Assembly (NCBI GenBank): GCA_036186865.1
Contig: AP025047.1
Location: forward strand, 31,310,652-31,374,651
Source: Eustoma russellianum
Lineage: Eukaryota > Streptophyta > Magnoliopsida > Gentianales > Gentianaceae
Length of the DNA stretch: 64,000 nt
Direction of reading: 5' to 3'
Part shown: positions 11,624-25,165 of the stretch, piece by piece
Layout of the letters: every line of letters begins with the position of its first letter
How positions within the stretch are numbered: position 1 is the first letter of the stretch
Position numbers and translations under genes: made by a program
Notes under the pieces: model-generated
The model's database searches: none
What the model was told of the DNA's origin: nothing
What the model saw: only the letters and a program-made list of their open reading frames with translations

Positions 11624-14600
11624 TGTTACGACCTGCACCCTTGAACTAGTTGGAAGGAGAGAACAAAGGAAATTATGATGGAACTAGGATGCGATTGCTA
11701 TGCTGCACAAAGCAAGATAGGTGAAAAATCTTAAGCGTGCACTAAAATAAATAAACAAAACTTTGAGTAATGAGATGAATTCGATGAAATATTTAATGGA
11801 CATATAAATAAGGAACACAAAAAAATTCAAATAATTAAACCCCACTACAATTCTCCTAAAAATTTGGACAAATAATAAACAAGAAAACAAAAATTGTTTC
11901 TTCCACTAAGCTACCCCCAACCAGTCAAATTTCATGCGAATTCCACCTTAGAATTATTTTATCTTCCCCACTTGCAAGATAACTTCTCCCATATTCTCTA
12001 CTAACATCACCTCACTCTTACACAATTTCTTCTTTGTCTTACACCCATCAATCCTCAATCCTTCCAACCAAGACCAAAGACAATATTCTATCCCTCCACT
12101 ACCTTACAATTTGGGCCACATCAAAAAGGAAGAAGACAAACTCTTCCGTCACCCCCTCCTTCATTTCTTTCACCCACATAAATATAATCATTCTTCCTCC
12201 ACAAATAAATTATGTGAATCCTCTTCCATCACATCTCTCCTTCTAATACCCATAAAACATATGATTATTCTTCTCCATATTTTCCTCCCCACTACCTCGG
12301 CTACACCATAAGAAAAGAGGAAGACATTTTCTTTTTCCCTTATTTTTCCCACCACTCACGATTCATGCAAGCCTTCCATGATTTTCTCACTCTCTTCTCA
12401 ACACAAAAACAGCATAATAAGATTCTTTCTTTCACCAAGGCCTTATAAATTTCCGCCAGCACCCTAACATAAGAGAAGAAGACATCTCGTTTCATCCCAC
12501 TAACCTCCATTCAATTATTCCCACACTCTCTCCACTCCTAAGTTTCACTTCTTTATTTCAAGTCATCATTTTTCTCCCTCGCCTATCATATTTTGGCCAA
12601 CATACACAAGAGAGGAGAAAATTTTCATTCATCTCTCATTCTCCTCCATTTGATCTCCCTCAAAGCAAAGCAACCCTTTCTCCATTCCAAGAACTCCTAA
12701 GTCTCCATCATTTCTCCAAGACACATTGAAGATTCTTCACCCCCACACATCTTATAATTTCGACCAAGCAAGACCAATAAGGGAAGTATCCTCCACTTTT
12801 TCCATTCTCTCTCATTCATCTCACTCCCAAGCAAACAAGCCCCTACAATCCCTGTTTCCCCTATTCATTTCTCGGCCAAGAAGACATAAGAGGATAAATT
12901 GTTTTCACTTGTTCATTTCCCCTGATTCTATCTCCATCCACACTATGAACATTTCCTTTCTCCCTCATTAAGCTAAAAAATCAATGTCCTCCGAGCTCAA
13001 TTCGCTACCTAAACCGTGACCACCATCAACCAAGGAGGAGAAAATTTCTTCAACCTCTAAGTGAAGAATCCAAGCTTGCATGTGTGGGATCTCTTAAGGT
13101 AAAGATCTTATCACACTTCCTCAACGCATTCTCTCCATCTATCGCTCCAAATGACTCCAATATGACCATTTTTAAGGCACTTGGGCTGTGAGGTGCAACA
13201 AGAAGAAAATAGAATCCTTCAACTTAGAAAAGTAGGAATCTTCAAGGAGTTCTAAAGGTAAGATTGCAGTAGATTGATTTTAGAACCTCCCTAAAGTTTT
13301 CTTCTTTAAAAAAGACTCATTCTTTCCTCATTCTTGGCCTTAGGTCAAGAGGTGTATGAGCAAGAAAGAAAAGGAGGAATCTTTCATTTTAAGGATAAGA
13401 TTCAAGAGATAAGGCAAGTATTCTACCTAGTTTTTTCATGTATGTGGAAAAATGAGTCTTTCATATTCATATCATTTGATGGACCATGCATGCATAACAT
13501 TAAATTATGACTTGGCTATGGACATAAAGAAAGTGTTTGCATGTTCTTCTTATGATGATCTTGGTATGATTTTCAGGGATACACATTTTCTTGATTATGA
13601 TAGTAGGAAGAAGGATCTTGCATTTCAAATTTAAGGTAGAAGGATGTCTAATATGGTTGCATGTAGAATCATCATGATCATCATCAAATAATGACCATCA
13701 TTTTCATATATATTCATCATCATCATACATGACCTTATAATATGTGGGAATGAAAATTGTGCGAGTATGTATGTAACGATTGCAAATATTGAAAGAAGCA
13801 AAAATTGTGTATGTGTGGGTATAAGGGACCTCGGCCATGCATGGTAAGTATCCCACAAATATTTGAATTGTGTGTATGATGTGAAAGAAGAAGTAATTCG
13901 GAAAACATAGGGGTATCTAGCATGTATGTTATGAAAATCAAGTTGCAAAATCATGTGGGTGTGTGCATGGTGTTTTCCGCCTAAGTGGCCATAAAAGGTG
14001 CCCTCATGATAACTTTAAGAATTACTTGAATATTTATATATGCATTTTGCATGAATTACTGTAGTTAACAAGTTGCATGCTTCATATTGGTGCAGGTGAG
14101 TCAACTTTCGGTCAAGTGGTCATTGTGATGTGAGATTATGATATTTTGAATAGTTATTAGAATACATCTATGTAAATGTGTAAAGACATGTATAATCTAC
14201 AATGTATACATGACAACTAGTGAGTATGCTAATTAGTAAATTAAAGAAAAGATACAATAGAATAAAAGGGGAATAGACCGAGGGGTGTTGAATGTACTAT
14301 AAGGAACTTTGTAAATTAATAACATATGTAAAAGAATGCTAAATGGAAGTAAATAAAAGAACCATGTATGGAACCAATCAAAGAAATAAAAATAGTGCTT
14401 TGAAAAGCCAAAAGAGGTCTGAATTTTCGGTATTAACTAAGGCTATCCAATTGGGGTAAAAAGGGATTTCACATAAGATAAACGATAGAGAACAAGAGCC
14501 AAAAGTGGACCTTAAGTGCTGAAATGCGTAGATGAATGAAACCAGCCTTAAATCGAGAGTACATTGCATCCATACACGAAACAAATTTCTAAAAGCGATA

Positions 14601-15375
14601 CCTCATGTGATATAGATTTACGAAAATGGTTATCACGAGAAATGTTTTAAAAGAATTTTACAAGACATGTTTGAAAAATATGATTTCATCCTGTGAACAG
14701 TTAAAAAGGATTTTTAACGATTCATCCCTTGCGTCAAACTGATTCCATATGAGACATTTTATGATATGTTATGCAGTTTTGATAGCCTAAATTTTATTAT
14801 TAGAGGCCGTCTTATAGTAGTGAGGATGTCAGGGGCAACATATGTTATAAGCACCTCTTGACACTGGAACCCAAGTGAAGGGTTGGTGTCACTTGGCAAA
14901 GAGGTGTTTGTCTGTGGGCCTGAGTGTAACACCTTGTCTGGGATACGGGATCTCTGCCTTCCAAAGGGCATCTACCCCTACATTCTGGCCTGATTGTAAC
15001 ACCGTGTCTGGGACCCGGGATCCTTGATAAATGCTTCACCCATTAGATCTATGTAAGCATGATGTAACACCATGGTTCGACCAGTGGGATTCATGGTCAT
15101 AGCACTACATGGGGGAATTTAGTCGGTGTGGTCTTGTGTACCGTTCATGTAGGTTACGCTATGTGCACAGTTATAACATATTTAATACGATGATTTCAGA
15201 AATGTATATGATTTGAGAAATGTTCTGAGAAGCGTTGCATGACTTTTCATCATATGAACATACGCACATTTACCCGAGTCCATTACTATACTTATGCTTA
15301 GATTCTTAGTGGGCAAAGAATGACTGGACAAGCGCAAGATTTTGGTGTAGACATAGAAAAAGAAATTAACGACAA
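11624..15375 (+). repeat. Right LTR of element B
   Basis: Begins TGTTACGACCTGCACCC, as element C does at 19870. It contains a CT-rich stretch (11900-12980), and two copies of a TGTAACACC...GTCTGGGA motif near 14920-15015 that is shared with C at about 22800. It ends near 15375, just after ATGACTGGACAAGC, which corresponds to about 23120-23200 in C. Short open frames inside are not conserved with C and are not taken as genes. Confidence 0.75.
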
Positions 15376-15384
15376 AGCATAAGA

Positions 15385-15590
15385 TACAAACTTTGATGAG
15401 CTACAGCCTAACCTTGTGGATACAAAAACTCATGATGACACCTCACTGCCCCCGCACAGGTCCCATAACAAGGAGTATGGCTAAAAAGTTGTTGCATTGT
15501 GTTGAATCATTTCTTTATAGGCATGGAGAGGATGAACCAAGCAGAGATGATGACCATTGGGTTTATATGATACAAGCTTTGATCTAGTTG
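15385..15590 (+). pseudogene. Gypsy pol C-terminal end (element E)
   Basis: The short frame at 15393-15587 contains TGPITRSMAKKL, the sequence commonly found at the end of gypsy polyproteins (TGPxTRxxAKxL), then an acidic tail and a stop at 15585. Sequence to the left is element B LTR. It is followed by a non-coding stretch, a duplicated purine-rich tract and an LTR, as expected for the 3' end of an element. Confidence 0.65.
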
Positions 15591-15740
15591 TATCAAAAAC
15601 ATGTTGTACATATCTTTAGTTGTTCTTTTTAATATTATTGGTTGGTTAACCTTGTTTTAGGATAGTTTGTGTTGTATTATTGCCTTGTTTTCAGGTACCT
15701 ACTTAGCTTGAAATGCAATTAGAATCTGAATTTTTGTTCA

Positions 15741-15790
15741 AGCAAGGAGGTGATAAGCAAGTAGCTTACAAGCAAGGAGGTGACAAGCAC
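15741..15790 (+). other. Duplicated polypurine-like tract of element E
   Basis: AAGCAAGGAGGTGA occurs twice (about 15741 and 15772) immediately before the probable LTR start at 15794. Either could act as the polypurine tract. Confidence 0.5.
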
Positions 15791-15793
15791 CCA

Positions 15794-16585
15794 TGTCAAA
15801 ATCTGAATTGTTCTTCACGTTAAGCAGGATAGACAAGCTGCTCAAGTATGAACCAATTGGGAGAAGTCTTGCAAATGTTCAAACCAATCAAAAACAAGTT
15901 GGAGACAAGCAAGCAAGCAGCACAAAATTGATCCAATCAGATTGAGGCTGTTTAAGGCATAGTTCACGCAAGATTAGTTTGAAAATTCAAAGCCAAACTT
16001 ACAACCAATCAAAGGCAATTCAAACCAAGCTGCTCAAAGTATTATCCAATCAAAATTGATCAAGAAATATGGCTGAAACAAGCATGGAAGCACGGCAAAG
16101 CAAACCAGCTTTCTTGGACCAAAATTGTTCAAACAAGTTACCAAGCAAGCATGTTCCTTTTAGACTTGTACTTTGTACTTTAAAACCTTGTACCCTTGTA
16201 AATTTCGTTGGTTTTAAATATCTTAGGAACCTGAATGTAAAGATAACTACATTTTTCAAAAACATTTCAATCAAAATTTCCTTCAACGAATTCTCAACTT
16301 TCCTAGTTGAAGCTTAAGCCACTAAACGGTTTCTTTCAAGTTCATAGCCTAGAACTTGTTAGTACTTACTTCATTTTTGGTTTACAGCATCTTAGGGTCT
16401 CAATGAGGTTTTAGATGTGTTGGAATGCCAAAGAGGAAGAGGTGTTGGTATGAATTGAGCCAAGGACAAACGGTTACAGTTCAAGGGTGTCATTGTGATG
16501 TTCTTTGCCATAGTCGAGGTTCAAATCAATTTGGAATAGAAGACAAAGTCTTGGAAACGTTTTCTAGCCTTTATTTGGCTCATCA
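15794..16585 (+). repeat. LTR of element E
   Basis: Probable LTR of about 790 bp, starting TGTCAAAATC and ending CTCATCA, two bases before a primer-binding site at 16588. The left boundary is inferred from the polypurine tract; the right one is set by the primer-binding site. There is no second copy in the window to confirm the length. Confidence 0.55.
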
Positions 16586-16587
16586 AT

Positions 16588-16599
16588 TGGTATCAGAGC
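16588..16599 (+). other. Primer-binding site of element E
   Basis: TGGTATCAGAGC is complementary to the 3' end of initiator methionine tRNA, the usual primer of plant copia and many gypsy elements. It lies two bases after the LTR end. Confidence 0.8.
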
Positions 16600-18331
16600 T
16601 TTGGTTAAGTCTTCTATTCATGATTACATTGTTTAACTTGCATAAAATGATGCTGCCCAAAAACTGTGTGTAGTAAACTGTTTTTATGTCCATTTCGAAC
16701 CTGTTTATTTAGGTAGTTAGTTTATGTTTAAAAGTGTTTATTAGTTAGTTTAGAACAGTTTGGTAAGTTAGTTTAAGTAGCAAAAACCGAACACCACAAA
16801 AAGAACTTAGAATAGTCTTAAGTGTTGTTAGAATCTGTTTGTGTAGATTGGTTAAAAACCGTGTGTAACTTGTTGTTCTTGTTCAATCTAGCTTAGACAA
16901 TGTTCATTAGGTCCTAATCTAGAAGTTTAAATGGTAGTTTAGTTAAGCCCTTAAAACAGAAAACTTTGAACACAAAAATAGATTAGTTGATAGTTTAGTT
17001 TGTAATCAAGTTGTTAAAATCTGTTTTTAGTAGTTGTGTGCAAACTATTTTAGACGTTTTAGTTGCTGCCTTATTTAGTTTAGTTAGACTAGTTTACAAA
17101 CATATTTTAAAGGTTTAGTTGGTCGCTTAGTTTATAACAAGAAAATCCGAAAACTAAAGAACAAAAAAGTAGTTTTAGTTAACTATGTTTGCTGCCTAGT
17201 TTCTAGTTGATAAACGTTTGTTGAGTAGAATATAAAGACTTGCATCTAGTAACATCTAGTTTAGAAACTGATTGCATCATACAAACGAAAACCAAAACAA
17301 AAATGAGGTAGAATAGATAACTTAAAAACAAAACAAAACAAGTTAGTTAGTTTGCATCAAAACTGATTTCCATTAGTTGTTATAGTAATCAGCCCTTATA
17401 ATTGCATTTAGAAACAACTAAGTTGCATTTAGCTATCTTAAGATTAGTTAGATCATTTGCATCAAAAACAGAAAAACAATTGCCAAAACCGTGTGTTTAG
17501 AACAAGTCTTTAAAGCTCATTTGAAATCTTGGTGAATGCTAATAGCTATATCTTTTTGTTGATTTCAATTGTTTCAAAAAACTTGTTGGACTTAGATACA
17601 TCCTGGAAGTTAGAAATTGTTTAAGCCCCACACTGTTAAAAAGCTATCCATTTGTTGTTTTAAGATCAACTTCTGAACTTACCTTGCACTATATTCAATT
17701 TGAACTTGTTGTAATTGTGAATTAATTTATCACTACATAGTGTTTAGCCGTGTTGTGTACGAGAAACTTTCAAAATTCCAAATACAACAAACCTTGTGCA
17801 ATTAAAGGCCGTGAGCAATGACTCATGTAGGCTGTGAGGAGTAGTCTCACAACAATCAAGCAAACCCCCCAAAGAAAGAAAATTAAGCTTGATTGAGAAA
17901 CACACGAGAGAAAAGCCATTATTTGTCAACAAGTAAGAGGCAAGACAAGAGAGAATCGCACAAGAAAAAAAAGTGAGGAAAAGCCCAAAATTAAACATTG
18001 CAAAAGGGAAATTCATGTGCAAAGCTCAAAAGAAAGAAAGTGCCCAAAACGAACCAAAGTGTTGTAGATTTGAAATATTGAAAGTTTCTAAAGCAAACCC
18101 TTGCTGACACTTTGTTTGTCTGCTTTTACTTTCACTTTAATTCAATTGATAATTGCATATGCTGTAAAGTAAATTAAGGGATTGTCTTAAACAACCCCGT
18201 AGATTTCATTCAGCCAGAACAACAATTTGACTTCTGTGATTTTCTTGAATCCTTAGGAGAAATAGTCCAAATTGCTGTTTTGAACAATTGTCAACATAAA
18301 GTAGAGTATTTGCATCTTGTTAATATTTTAA
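16600..18331 (+). other. Long untranslated leader of element E, no gene
   Basis: AT-rich, with many TTAGTTTAG-type motifs, and no coding sequence seen on either strand. It separates the primer-binding site from the gag start. Confidence 0.5.
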
Positions 18332-18546
18332 TTGGCTTTTGAGATTGTTTTCTGGATCATGGGTCCCCAACAGAAAGATAATGCACCATCCCCGTCCCCA
18401 TCTACTCCTTTCCCATCCCCAGTCCCTGTTACCCTAGAGAATATACAGCAAACACTCACTTTCCTTGTTAATCAGTTTGGTTTAATGAGAAGTGACATAG
18501 AGGATAACAAACAAAGGATAAGCAAAGTAGAAAAGCCAACCTCAGA
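18332..18546 (+). pseudogene. Gag N-terminus of element E
   Basis: The frame opens at 18332; a second Met at 18359 begins MGPQQKDNAP and then a Pro/Ser-rich stretch. LENIQQTLTFLVNQFGLM and SDIEDNKQRISKVEK follow, a helical, coiled-coil-like segment typical of the start of a gypsy gag. The gag stops at about 18546, where a short TA-rich stretch leads into copia sequence. About sixty residues of plausible gag remain; the capsid core is absent. Confidence 0.5.
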
Positions 18547-18549
18547 TCA

Positions 18550-19869
18550 AAACATATACATATATATATGTACAAATGCAAATAGGCATCATAAAATGCA
18601 ACCCACTCATTATCATGCATATAGACCTAATCATAGGAAATCGTTTTATTTCCTAATAAGACTTATAGTAATGAATATGATTATACATATAAGACGCCTG
18701 TTAGGAGACAAAACTATATGCTTCATATCTCATATCAAAATCAATGTATAATTTATAAACCAAGATATAACATGTATGACAATATATCATCTTTTAAATT
18801 GAATGGACAAGTACATGTTAATCCTTTGTATTCAACTTATAAAAATGCTGAATATGTTCCTAGAAGGTACATCCAAGTTGGATACCCAAAGCGTACATAA
18901 ATAAGGATGTTGCCTCTAACATGCAAGGACGCAAATAAAGGGTACCTAAAAACTTGTCCCCTTTGTAGGTAAATCATAAAGAGGACAAGAAGGAAACAAA
19001 GCCAAAGAATCTAAAAACCAAGTAATTTATAGATACCGAATGCTCAAGGCATATGACGAGCAACCCCAAACTATTCACCAGCTGAAACAAATTGAGAATG
19101 GAGGAAATGTGACATTCGGTGACAGCAACAAAGGAGCGGTTGTTGGAAATGGGACAATTGGAGACCCAACATATTTCAAATAAGAAATGTGTTATTAGTA
19201 AGTAATCTTTCCTACAATTTACTTAGTATTTCATGATTTATTGATGGTGGATATCATGTTTTTTTTCTTCCTAATTCTTGTGATATAACAAATGAAAAGG
19301 GAGAAATTGTATTAAAAGGAAAAAATGCATGGCAATATTTACACCCTATCCTTAAACAACATGTTAGATGCTTGGATTAAGTGTTTAGTATCACATGACT
19401 TAGATGTAAACTTATGGCATAGACGACTAGGCCATATAGGAATTTCAACCAAAGAAAAATTATCTAAGAAGAATCTAATTAGAGGAATGCATAAGTTAGA
19501 CTTATATAATTTTCAACTATGTGAAACATGTATTAAAGAAAAACATAAAAAAGAAACGTTGAAGCCAAACCATGTAGTGAGTACTAGTCACGTACTAGAA
19601 TTATTTCACTTAGACTTATTTGGTCCAAGTAGAACAAGAAGTCTAGGCGGACACTACTCTATATGTTGTCATAATAGATGATTACTCACGATATACATGG
19701 ACATTGTTCTTAACGCACAAAGACGATGCTCCATTAGCAATCGAAAATCTCATTAAGCAACTTGAAAATTTTTGTGAAGAAAATGTTAAAAGAATTAGGA
19801 GTGATAGAGGTGGAGAATTTAAAAATAAAGATGTAATTAAGTTTTGTGAATTACATGGAATAAAACATG
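18550..19869 (+). pseudogene. SIRE-like Ty1/copia gag-protease-integrase fragment (element F)
   Basis: Gag C-terminal sequence is visible at 18700-18960 (YKPRYNMYDNISSF, YVPRRYIQVGYPK). Protease sequence follows at about 19030-19170: CSRHMTSNPKLFTS, with the catalytic DSG replaced by DTE. The pre-integrase domain at 19325-19600 reads LWHRRLGHIGISTKEKL and keeps its HHCC zinc ligands. The integrase core begins with LDLFGPSRTRSLGG and, after a frameshift near 19670, continues to IRSDRGGEFKNKD. The frame then ends abruptly at GIKH, because the LTR of element C starts at 19870. The third catalytic acidic residue, RT and RNase H are not found in the window. Confidence 0.8.
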
Positions 19870-22800
19870 TGTTACGACCTGCACCCCCGGGCTAGATGAA
19901 AAACAAGAATAGAGCAAATTACGAAGGAATTATGGTGCGATTGTTGTGTTGCGCTAAGTGGTATAGGTGAGAATTTTAAGCATGCGCTAGAATAAATGAC
20001 CAAAACTTTCGTTAACAAAGTAAGTTATGTGAAATAATTAGATTGACATAAAATTAGGGAGCAACTAATTTATACAATTAAATTTAATGAAAAAGAAAAG
20101 ATCGGATGTGACAAAAATACCCACTTTCTTCTCACTAACTTCCATAATTCTTCAAAGATTATCCCACTTGCATCGCCTCACCCCACCTGACACCCTTGCA
20201 TGTAAGAGAACTTGTCTTACCTTTTATTCTTTCTTTTCTTTCCTTATACACTTAAACGCTCTTTTCACCACCCACTCAAATTACATGCATGTCTTACCTT
20301 TCCTTACGTCCCTTTCCCCTAAATAAAACATAATGATTGAATTCCCCCTCTTGGTGTAAGACAACGTGCCTTGCATAAGCTATCATTCTCTCTTTACACA
20401 CCATGATTTCTCTCCAATCAAAATGCATGCATGGTTTCATTTTCTTCCAATTCCACTACCCGTAAATTACAATGATTAAAATCCCCACCACTCATCCAAC
20501 AAATTTCAGACAAAAGCACTCCATAAGGCATAAAACCTGTTCTAGCAACCATTCCCTTTCATTCCTCATTTTAACCAAGACATTTCACTCTCTCACTTCA
20601 AATTCCTATCCACTCCACTCTCTCAATCTAACCAACATTTCCCTATTCCTTCTCCTTCATTTCAACCGATGCACCCCCAAGGGAAAAGGAAGAAGAACTT
20701 CTTCTAAATTCAAAAGCGTATCAAGCTTTCAATCCTAAAAACCATTAAGGTAAGTATTCATCCTTCTTCTTAAACACTTTTCCTTCATCCATTCCTTCAG
20801 AAAGGCTCAATCTTGCCCCTCATTTCTCTCTGGGTCGAGAGTTTCAAGGAAGAAGAAGAAGAAATCTTGAAGTTGTAAAAGTACGGATCTTCAAGGATTT
20901 TCCAAGGTGAGATCTTTAAGATTTATAATCCAATTCTAAGTTCATCTTCCAAGAAATAACTAATTTTCCACATTAACGAGCCCTTAGGCCATGGGTGCTA
21001 AGCAAAGGGAAAAAGAAGAAATCTTTTTTCCATCTTGAGGCCAAGATTCAAAGAAAGGCAAGTATTCTTCCTAGTTTCTTTATGCATGTTGAAAAGTAAG
21101 ATGTTTATGTTCATAATAAATCTTGGATCATGCATACATATATTCAAATGATGTTTTCACTACAAAGTTAGAAAAAGTGCGTAAACATGCCATTTTGATG
21201 AAGTCTTGTGTGTAGCGTTGGTATGTGATTGTGTTAGTGATCAGCAGAGCATAAATGAGTGTCATGCATGTTGAATTCGAGGCTTGCTAAGCCTCATATA
21301 GTAGGTGTGCCATAAGAGAGGAATGAGTGAGTGTGCATGTGTTCATTTCCATGATAAGTATTGGCATCTTAATACACTTTCTTGAAAAAATGTATTAAGA
21401 TCCTAACATTGATCCATTGTCATGTATGATATTATTATGATCATCACACTCATGATTTCACATGATTTTTAGTGTATTTGCATTTTAATGGACATGATTT
21501 AACATGACTATGATGCATCATAGATTATGTTAAATGCATGACCATAAAAGTTGATTTCTTTGGTGATTATCATCTCATTTTCAAGAAGATCCTTCCAAGA
21601 ATGGGGTTGTTTTGGCCTCCATAATTAGGCATGATTTCATCACTATTATCATGATGTGTATCTTGATGATCATGGCCTAAGAAGGTGTATTTTAATGTGT
21701 TGCATCGTCATATATGTTTGCATGTGATTTCAATCTTGATCATAAACCATAATCATGAAACTTATAATCATGACTATGATGGATTACCTCAAGCATGAAT
21801 TTTTCTATGTTAAATTCACAAGATTGGTACATCATCATGCATCACTATGATAGGGAGTCGTGATAGCTTAAAGAACACAATTAGTATGATCATTTTATCA
21901 TGTATGCCACAATGAATAAGTTTGAAATCTTGTGTTTGTGCCTTGTATAGTGTTCGGCCAAAAGGCCAAACTTGATGCCATGATGATGTAAATATTTAAT
22001 TGAGTATATACATATAAAGATATGTGTAAGGTACCTATTATATGTATATGATCAATCAAAAGATGAGAAATCAAATGAATTAAGGAAGAGGCAAACTAAA
22101 TGAGGGCTGTTTTGAGGGCAAACAAACCAAGGCAATGTAGTGGTAAAAGAGTAATTTCACATGCCTCAAATACTATAAAATTGGGGCTGTGTCGGAAGAT
22201 CCACTAAATTAAATAAATGTTGGACAACTTAAAGACAAGCACTTATTGTTTTAAAAGCCAAAAAGGGGACTGATTTGGAGGGCCGACCGAGGCTACCCTA
22301 AGAAAGGGGAAAATAGAAATTTTACATAAGGAAATGAGATGAAAAAGTGTTGGAATTAATAGATGCATGAAAACAGTCCAATATCGAGCATGTTACATGC
22401 ATACGACAAAGTAAGTTTTGGAAACGACATGTTTTATCATACGATAGGATTTTGTGAAACGTTTTATATCATGGAAGGTTTTAAAAGGATTTTATGAGTC
22501 ATGTTCGAAAGAGAAGATTTTATCACATGAAGAGTTTTAAAAGGATTTTAATAAATTGTATCTTGCGTTGACTAATTCCATATGAGACAGATTACGATAT
22601 GTTATGCTATTCTGACAGCTTACATTTTATGTTGAAAAGCCACCTGACATCGGGTGTAGCAGTGAGGATGTCAGGAGTAAAGTTTATGATGCGCCTCCTG
22701 ATGGGTGCAAAAGTTATGTTATGAGCGCCTCATGACACTAGAACTTGGGTGAGAGGTCGGTGTCATGCGGCGAAGCTATGTTTTATGTTTTGGCAGAGTG

Positions 22801-23787
22801 TAACACCGTGTCTGGGTCCCAAGTTCTTCGTCAAAATACGACACTGTTAGATCTATGTACACATGTTGTAACACCATAGTTAGACCATTGGGATCATGGT
22901 TGGTACATAGTACTATATAGGGAACTCAATCGACGTGTCTTGTGTACCGTTCGTACAGGTTATGTTATGAATGAGACAGATTTGATATGATGATTTTTGA
23001 AATATTTTGCTTTTAGACGTTTTCTGAAAAGCGTTGCATGAATTTTTCATCATACGAGCGTACAAATGTTTACCTGAGTCATCCTACTAGATATATGCTT
23101 AGACCCTTAGCGGAAAAAAGATGATTGGATAGAGCAGGACTTAGACATGGACATAGACAAAAGAAATTTAACATGAGACACAAGCTAAAAGCTTAACAAG
23201 TACGTTAGAAGAAGATAAATACGAAAATGAAAGAATTTACCCGTTGACTTTACTGTGCCGTTCTTTACTTGTTTACCTGATATTCATGTAACTTAATGCA
23301 CTTGTCACTATATTTGCGAAACGGAGATGCATTATGTTATTATCTGTGTACTTGTTTTATTAACCCGTCTCCGATGCATGATCCACGTGACGAACCTAGG
23401 CAGAAATACTTGTTGAGAGATTTGTTATTGCTCACCTCATCTTTTAACATATTGCAGAGGCTCGGGGGCTAGTTTCAGACATAGTTGAGGATGACTCGAG
23501 GATAGATGACCAGTGATGAGCATATGGGCCCAGATTATATAGTTTCCTTTATGTTATTTCAGATTTTGTATCATGGCTTTTTGTGGATGACATTTCATAT
23601 GCATTCGAGTTTAGTTATTATGTATGATGCATGTAGATTATACTTTGTATATTTTATGATGTTTCTGTGATTTCGATACATGTTTATGTCGAATTGCATA
23701 TAGATGTTATGACGCCTTGTAGTTCTCGTAGCAGAGTACGACGGGAGCACTGTGCCAAGACCCTAGTCCCAGGAGAGGTGCTATAGG
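19870..23787 (+). repeat. 5' LTR of element C (3.9 kb)
   Basis: Starts TGTTACGACC and ends GTGCTATA two bases before the primer-binding site. The canonical TACA end is mutated to TATA. It aligns with the minus-strand copy at 46053-43937 plus 37970-36955, and more distantly with element B LTRs. No coding sequence is recognised inside. Confidence 0.85.
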
Positions 23788-23789
23788 TG

Positions 23790-23806
23790 GTATCAGAGCC
23801 GAGGCT
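23790..23806 (+). other. Primer-binding site of element C
   Basis: TGGTATCAGAGCCGAGG, complementary to initiator methionine tRNA. The first 17 bases are identical in element D (50833). Confidence 0.85.
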
Positions 23807-24133
23807 TTAGATCCACAGCGGACAACATAAAGTAAGCAATGACATGTATTAGGCTATGATTATAGAACCTAGGTTATAATCATAGAACCTAAGCTGAGAT
23901 CGTAGAGTCTAAGTATATGCTTTTAGACTAAGTGCGATAGCCTTATAATAGATCCCTTAGAATGGTTTAGCAAAATTATCCAGAATAACCTTGTCTTCCT
24001 TAGTAGCGGGTAATTTAACTTAAAGACCTAATATTAGACTGCTTCTTTCAGAATATATATAATGCACTAAAATCCAAATTGTACTTATAGTTATATGTGA
24101 TCTATCTATGCCAATGTTACTATTTTAATAGAG

Positions 24134-25165
24134 ATGGCATCACAATCTGATACACGCGACCAATTGCCTCTTCCACAGCAGGTACCATCAGCTGCATAAT
24201 CGATACCACCATCCCCGGAGAATGTTCCACCACCACAGATACATGTCTCAGTAGATGTCACAAAGGCATTTCTCAGTGCACTAATGCATCTTGATCAGCC
24301 CGTCGAGACTGCACAAACTGCACCGTCACAGTCTCAAATGAGTATTGGTTCTTTTTCAGGCAACTCCAGAGGGCGCATATTCCGAAATTTGAGGGAGAAC
24401 TTAGATCAGATAAGGCTGAGAGATGGTTGGAGGAAATCTAGAACGGATTCGAACTAGTACAAGTACCGCAGGCGATAAAGACACAGATTACCCAACAATT
24501 CCTTATTGGGGAAGCCAGACAGTGGTGGGAAGCTTGTATTCAACCATTACCCCCACTTGTTGGGTGGGCACACTTCTTAGATGAGTTTCATCAGTATTCT
24601 ATACCCTCTTTAGTGATTATACAGAGGGTAGAGGAATTCGAGTCATTGAGGCATCGGATGGGAGACATGGTTACCGAGTACGTCAGTCGGTTCACTGCCT
24701 TAGGTTGATACGTTCCCGCGACTATGATGGATGAAAAGCTTCAGATATGTAAGTTCAAATGTGGCTTACACCCTCAGATCTAGACTTGGATTAGAAGGGT
24801 AAATTCGAAGACTTTCGAGGAGCTATTGATTGCCCGTTATCGGGTGGAATGCATTATGTAGCCACAAAATCAGGTAGCCAGAGGCAAGAGGTCTTGAGAT
24901 CTCACAGCGGATCGGTCCAAGCAGCGGACCAAGTTTTACGACTATCAGCCGAACGACCACGCATTCAGCGCCAACCACAGCCACCCGCCCCAGCAACAGG
25001 GCCAGTGCCAGTCAGTTCCTCAGCGACAGCATCAGCAGCCATGCCTACCACAACATGCGATTACGATATGTCAGACTTGCCAGTGACAGCACACTGGTGA
25101 GTGTCGGAGGAGGGCCAGCGCAAGTTTCAGATTCGACAAGATCGGACACATGGCCATGTAGGATC
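24134..25165 (+). pseudogene. Gypsy gag pseudogene (element C)
   Basis: The start codon at 24134 gives MASQSDTRDQLPLPQQVPSA, interrupted by a stop within about 70 bases. The capsid core appears after a frameshift near 24360: RAHIPKFEGELRSDKAERWL, then EARQWWEACIQPLPPLVGWA and RVEEFESLRHRMGDMVTEYV, the hallmark retrotransposon gag domain. A Gln/Pro/His-rich hinge follows (24849-25100). A decayed zinc knuckle (FRFDKIGHMAM) follows near 25130. At least four stops or frameshifts prevent translation. Known role: RNA binding and particle formation. Confidence 0.8.

Larger units (their letters stand above)
7975..15375 (+). mobile_element. Element B: long-LTR gypsy derivative with almost no interior
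   Basis: Two related LTR stretches (7975-11132 and 11624-15375) flank a ~490 bp interior that contains a gag zinc knuckle and a polypurine tract but no pol. The LTR start TGTTACGACCTGCACCC is shared with element C (19870), so B and C belong to one gypsy family group. The left LTR lacks about 1.15 kb at its start, and the right LTR lacks several hundred bases at its end, where element E sequence takes over. Confidence 0.7.
19870..25165 (+). mobile_element. Element C: long-LTR Ty3/gypsy (Tekay/Del-like), 5' part
   Basis: A 3.9 kb LTR, an initiator-tRNA primer-binding site and a decayed gag in the correct order. It begins inside the copia integrase of element F, so C inserted into F. Protease, RT and integrase are not found; at about 25165 the sequence changes to unrelated LTR-like DNA. 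A related LTR in reverse orientation occupies 36955-46053. Confidence 0.8.

Noticed and set aside
12034..12971. Several 60-80 codon frames in the CT-rich part of the element B LTR
   Set aside because: Low-complexity Ser/Pro/His peptides, not conserved in the related element C LTR; they reflect CT-rich composition.
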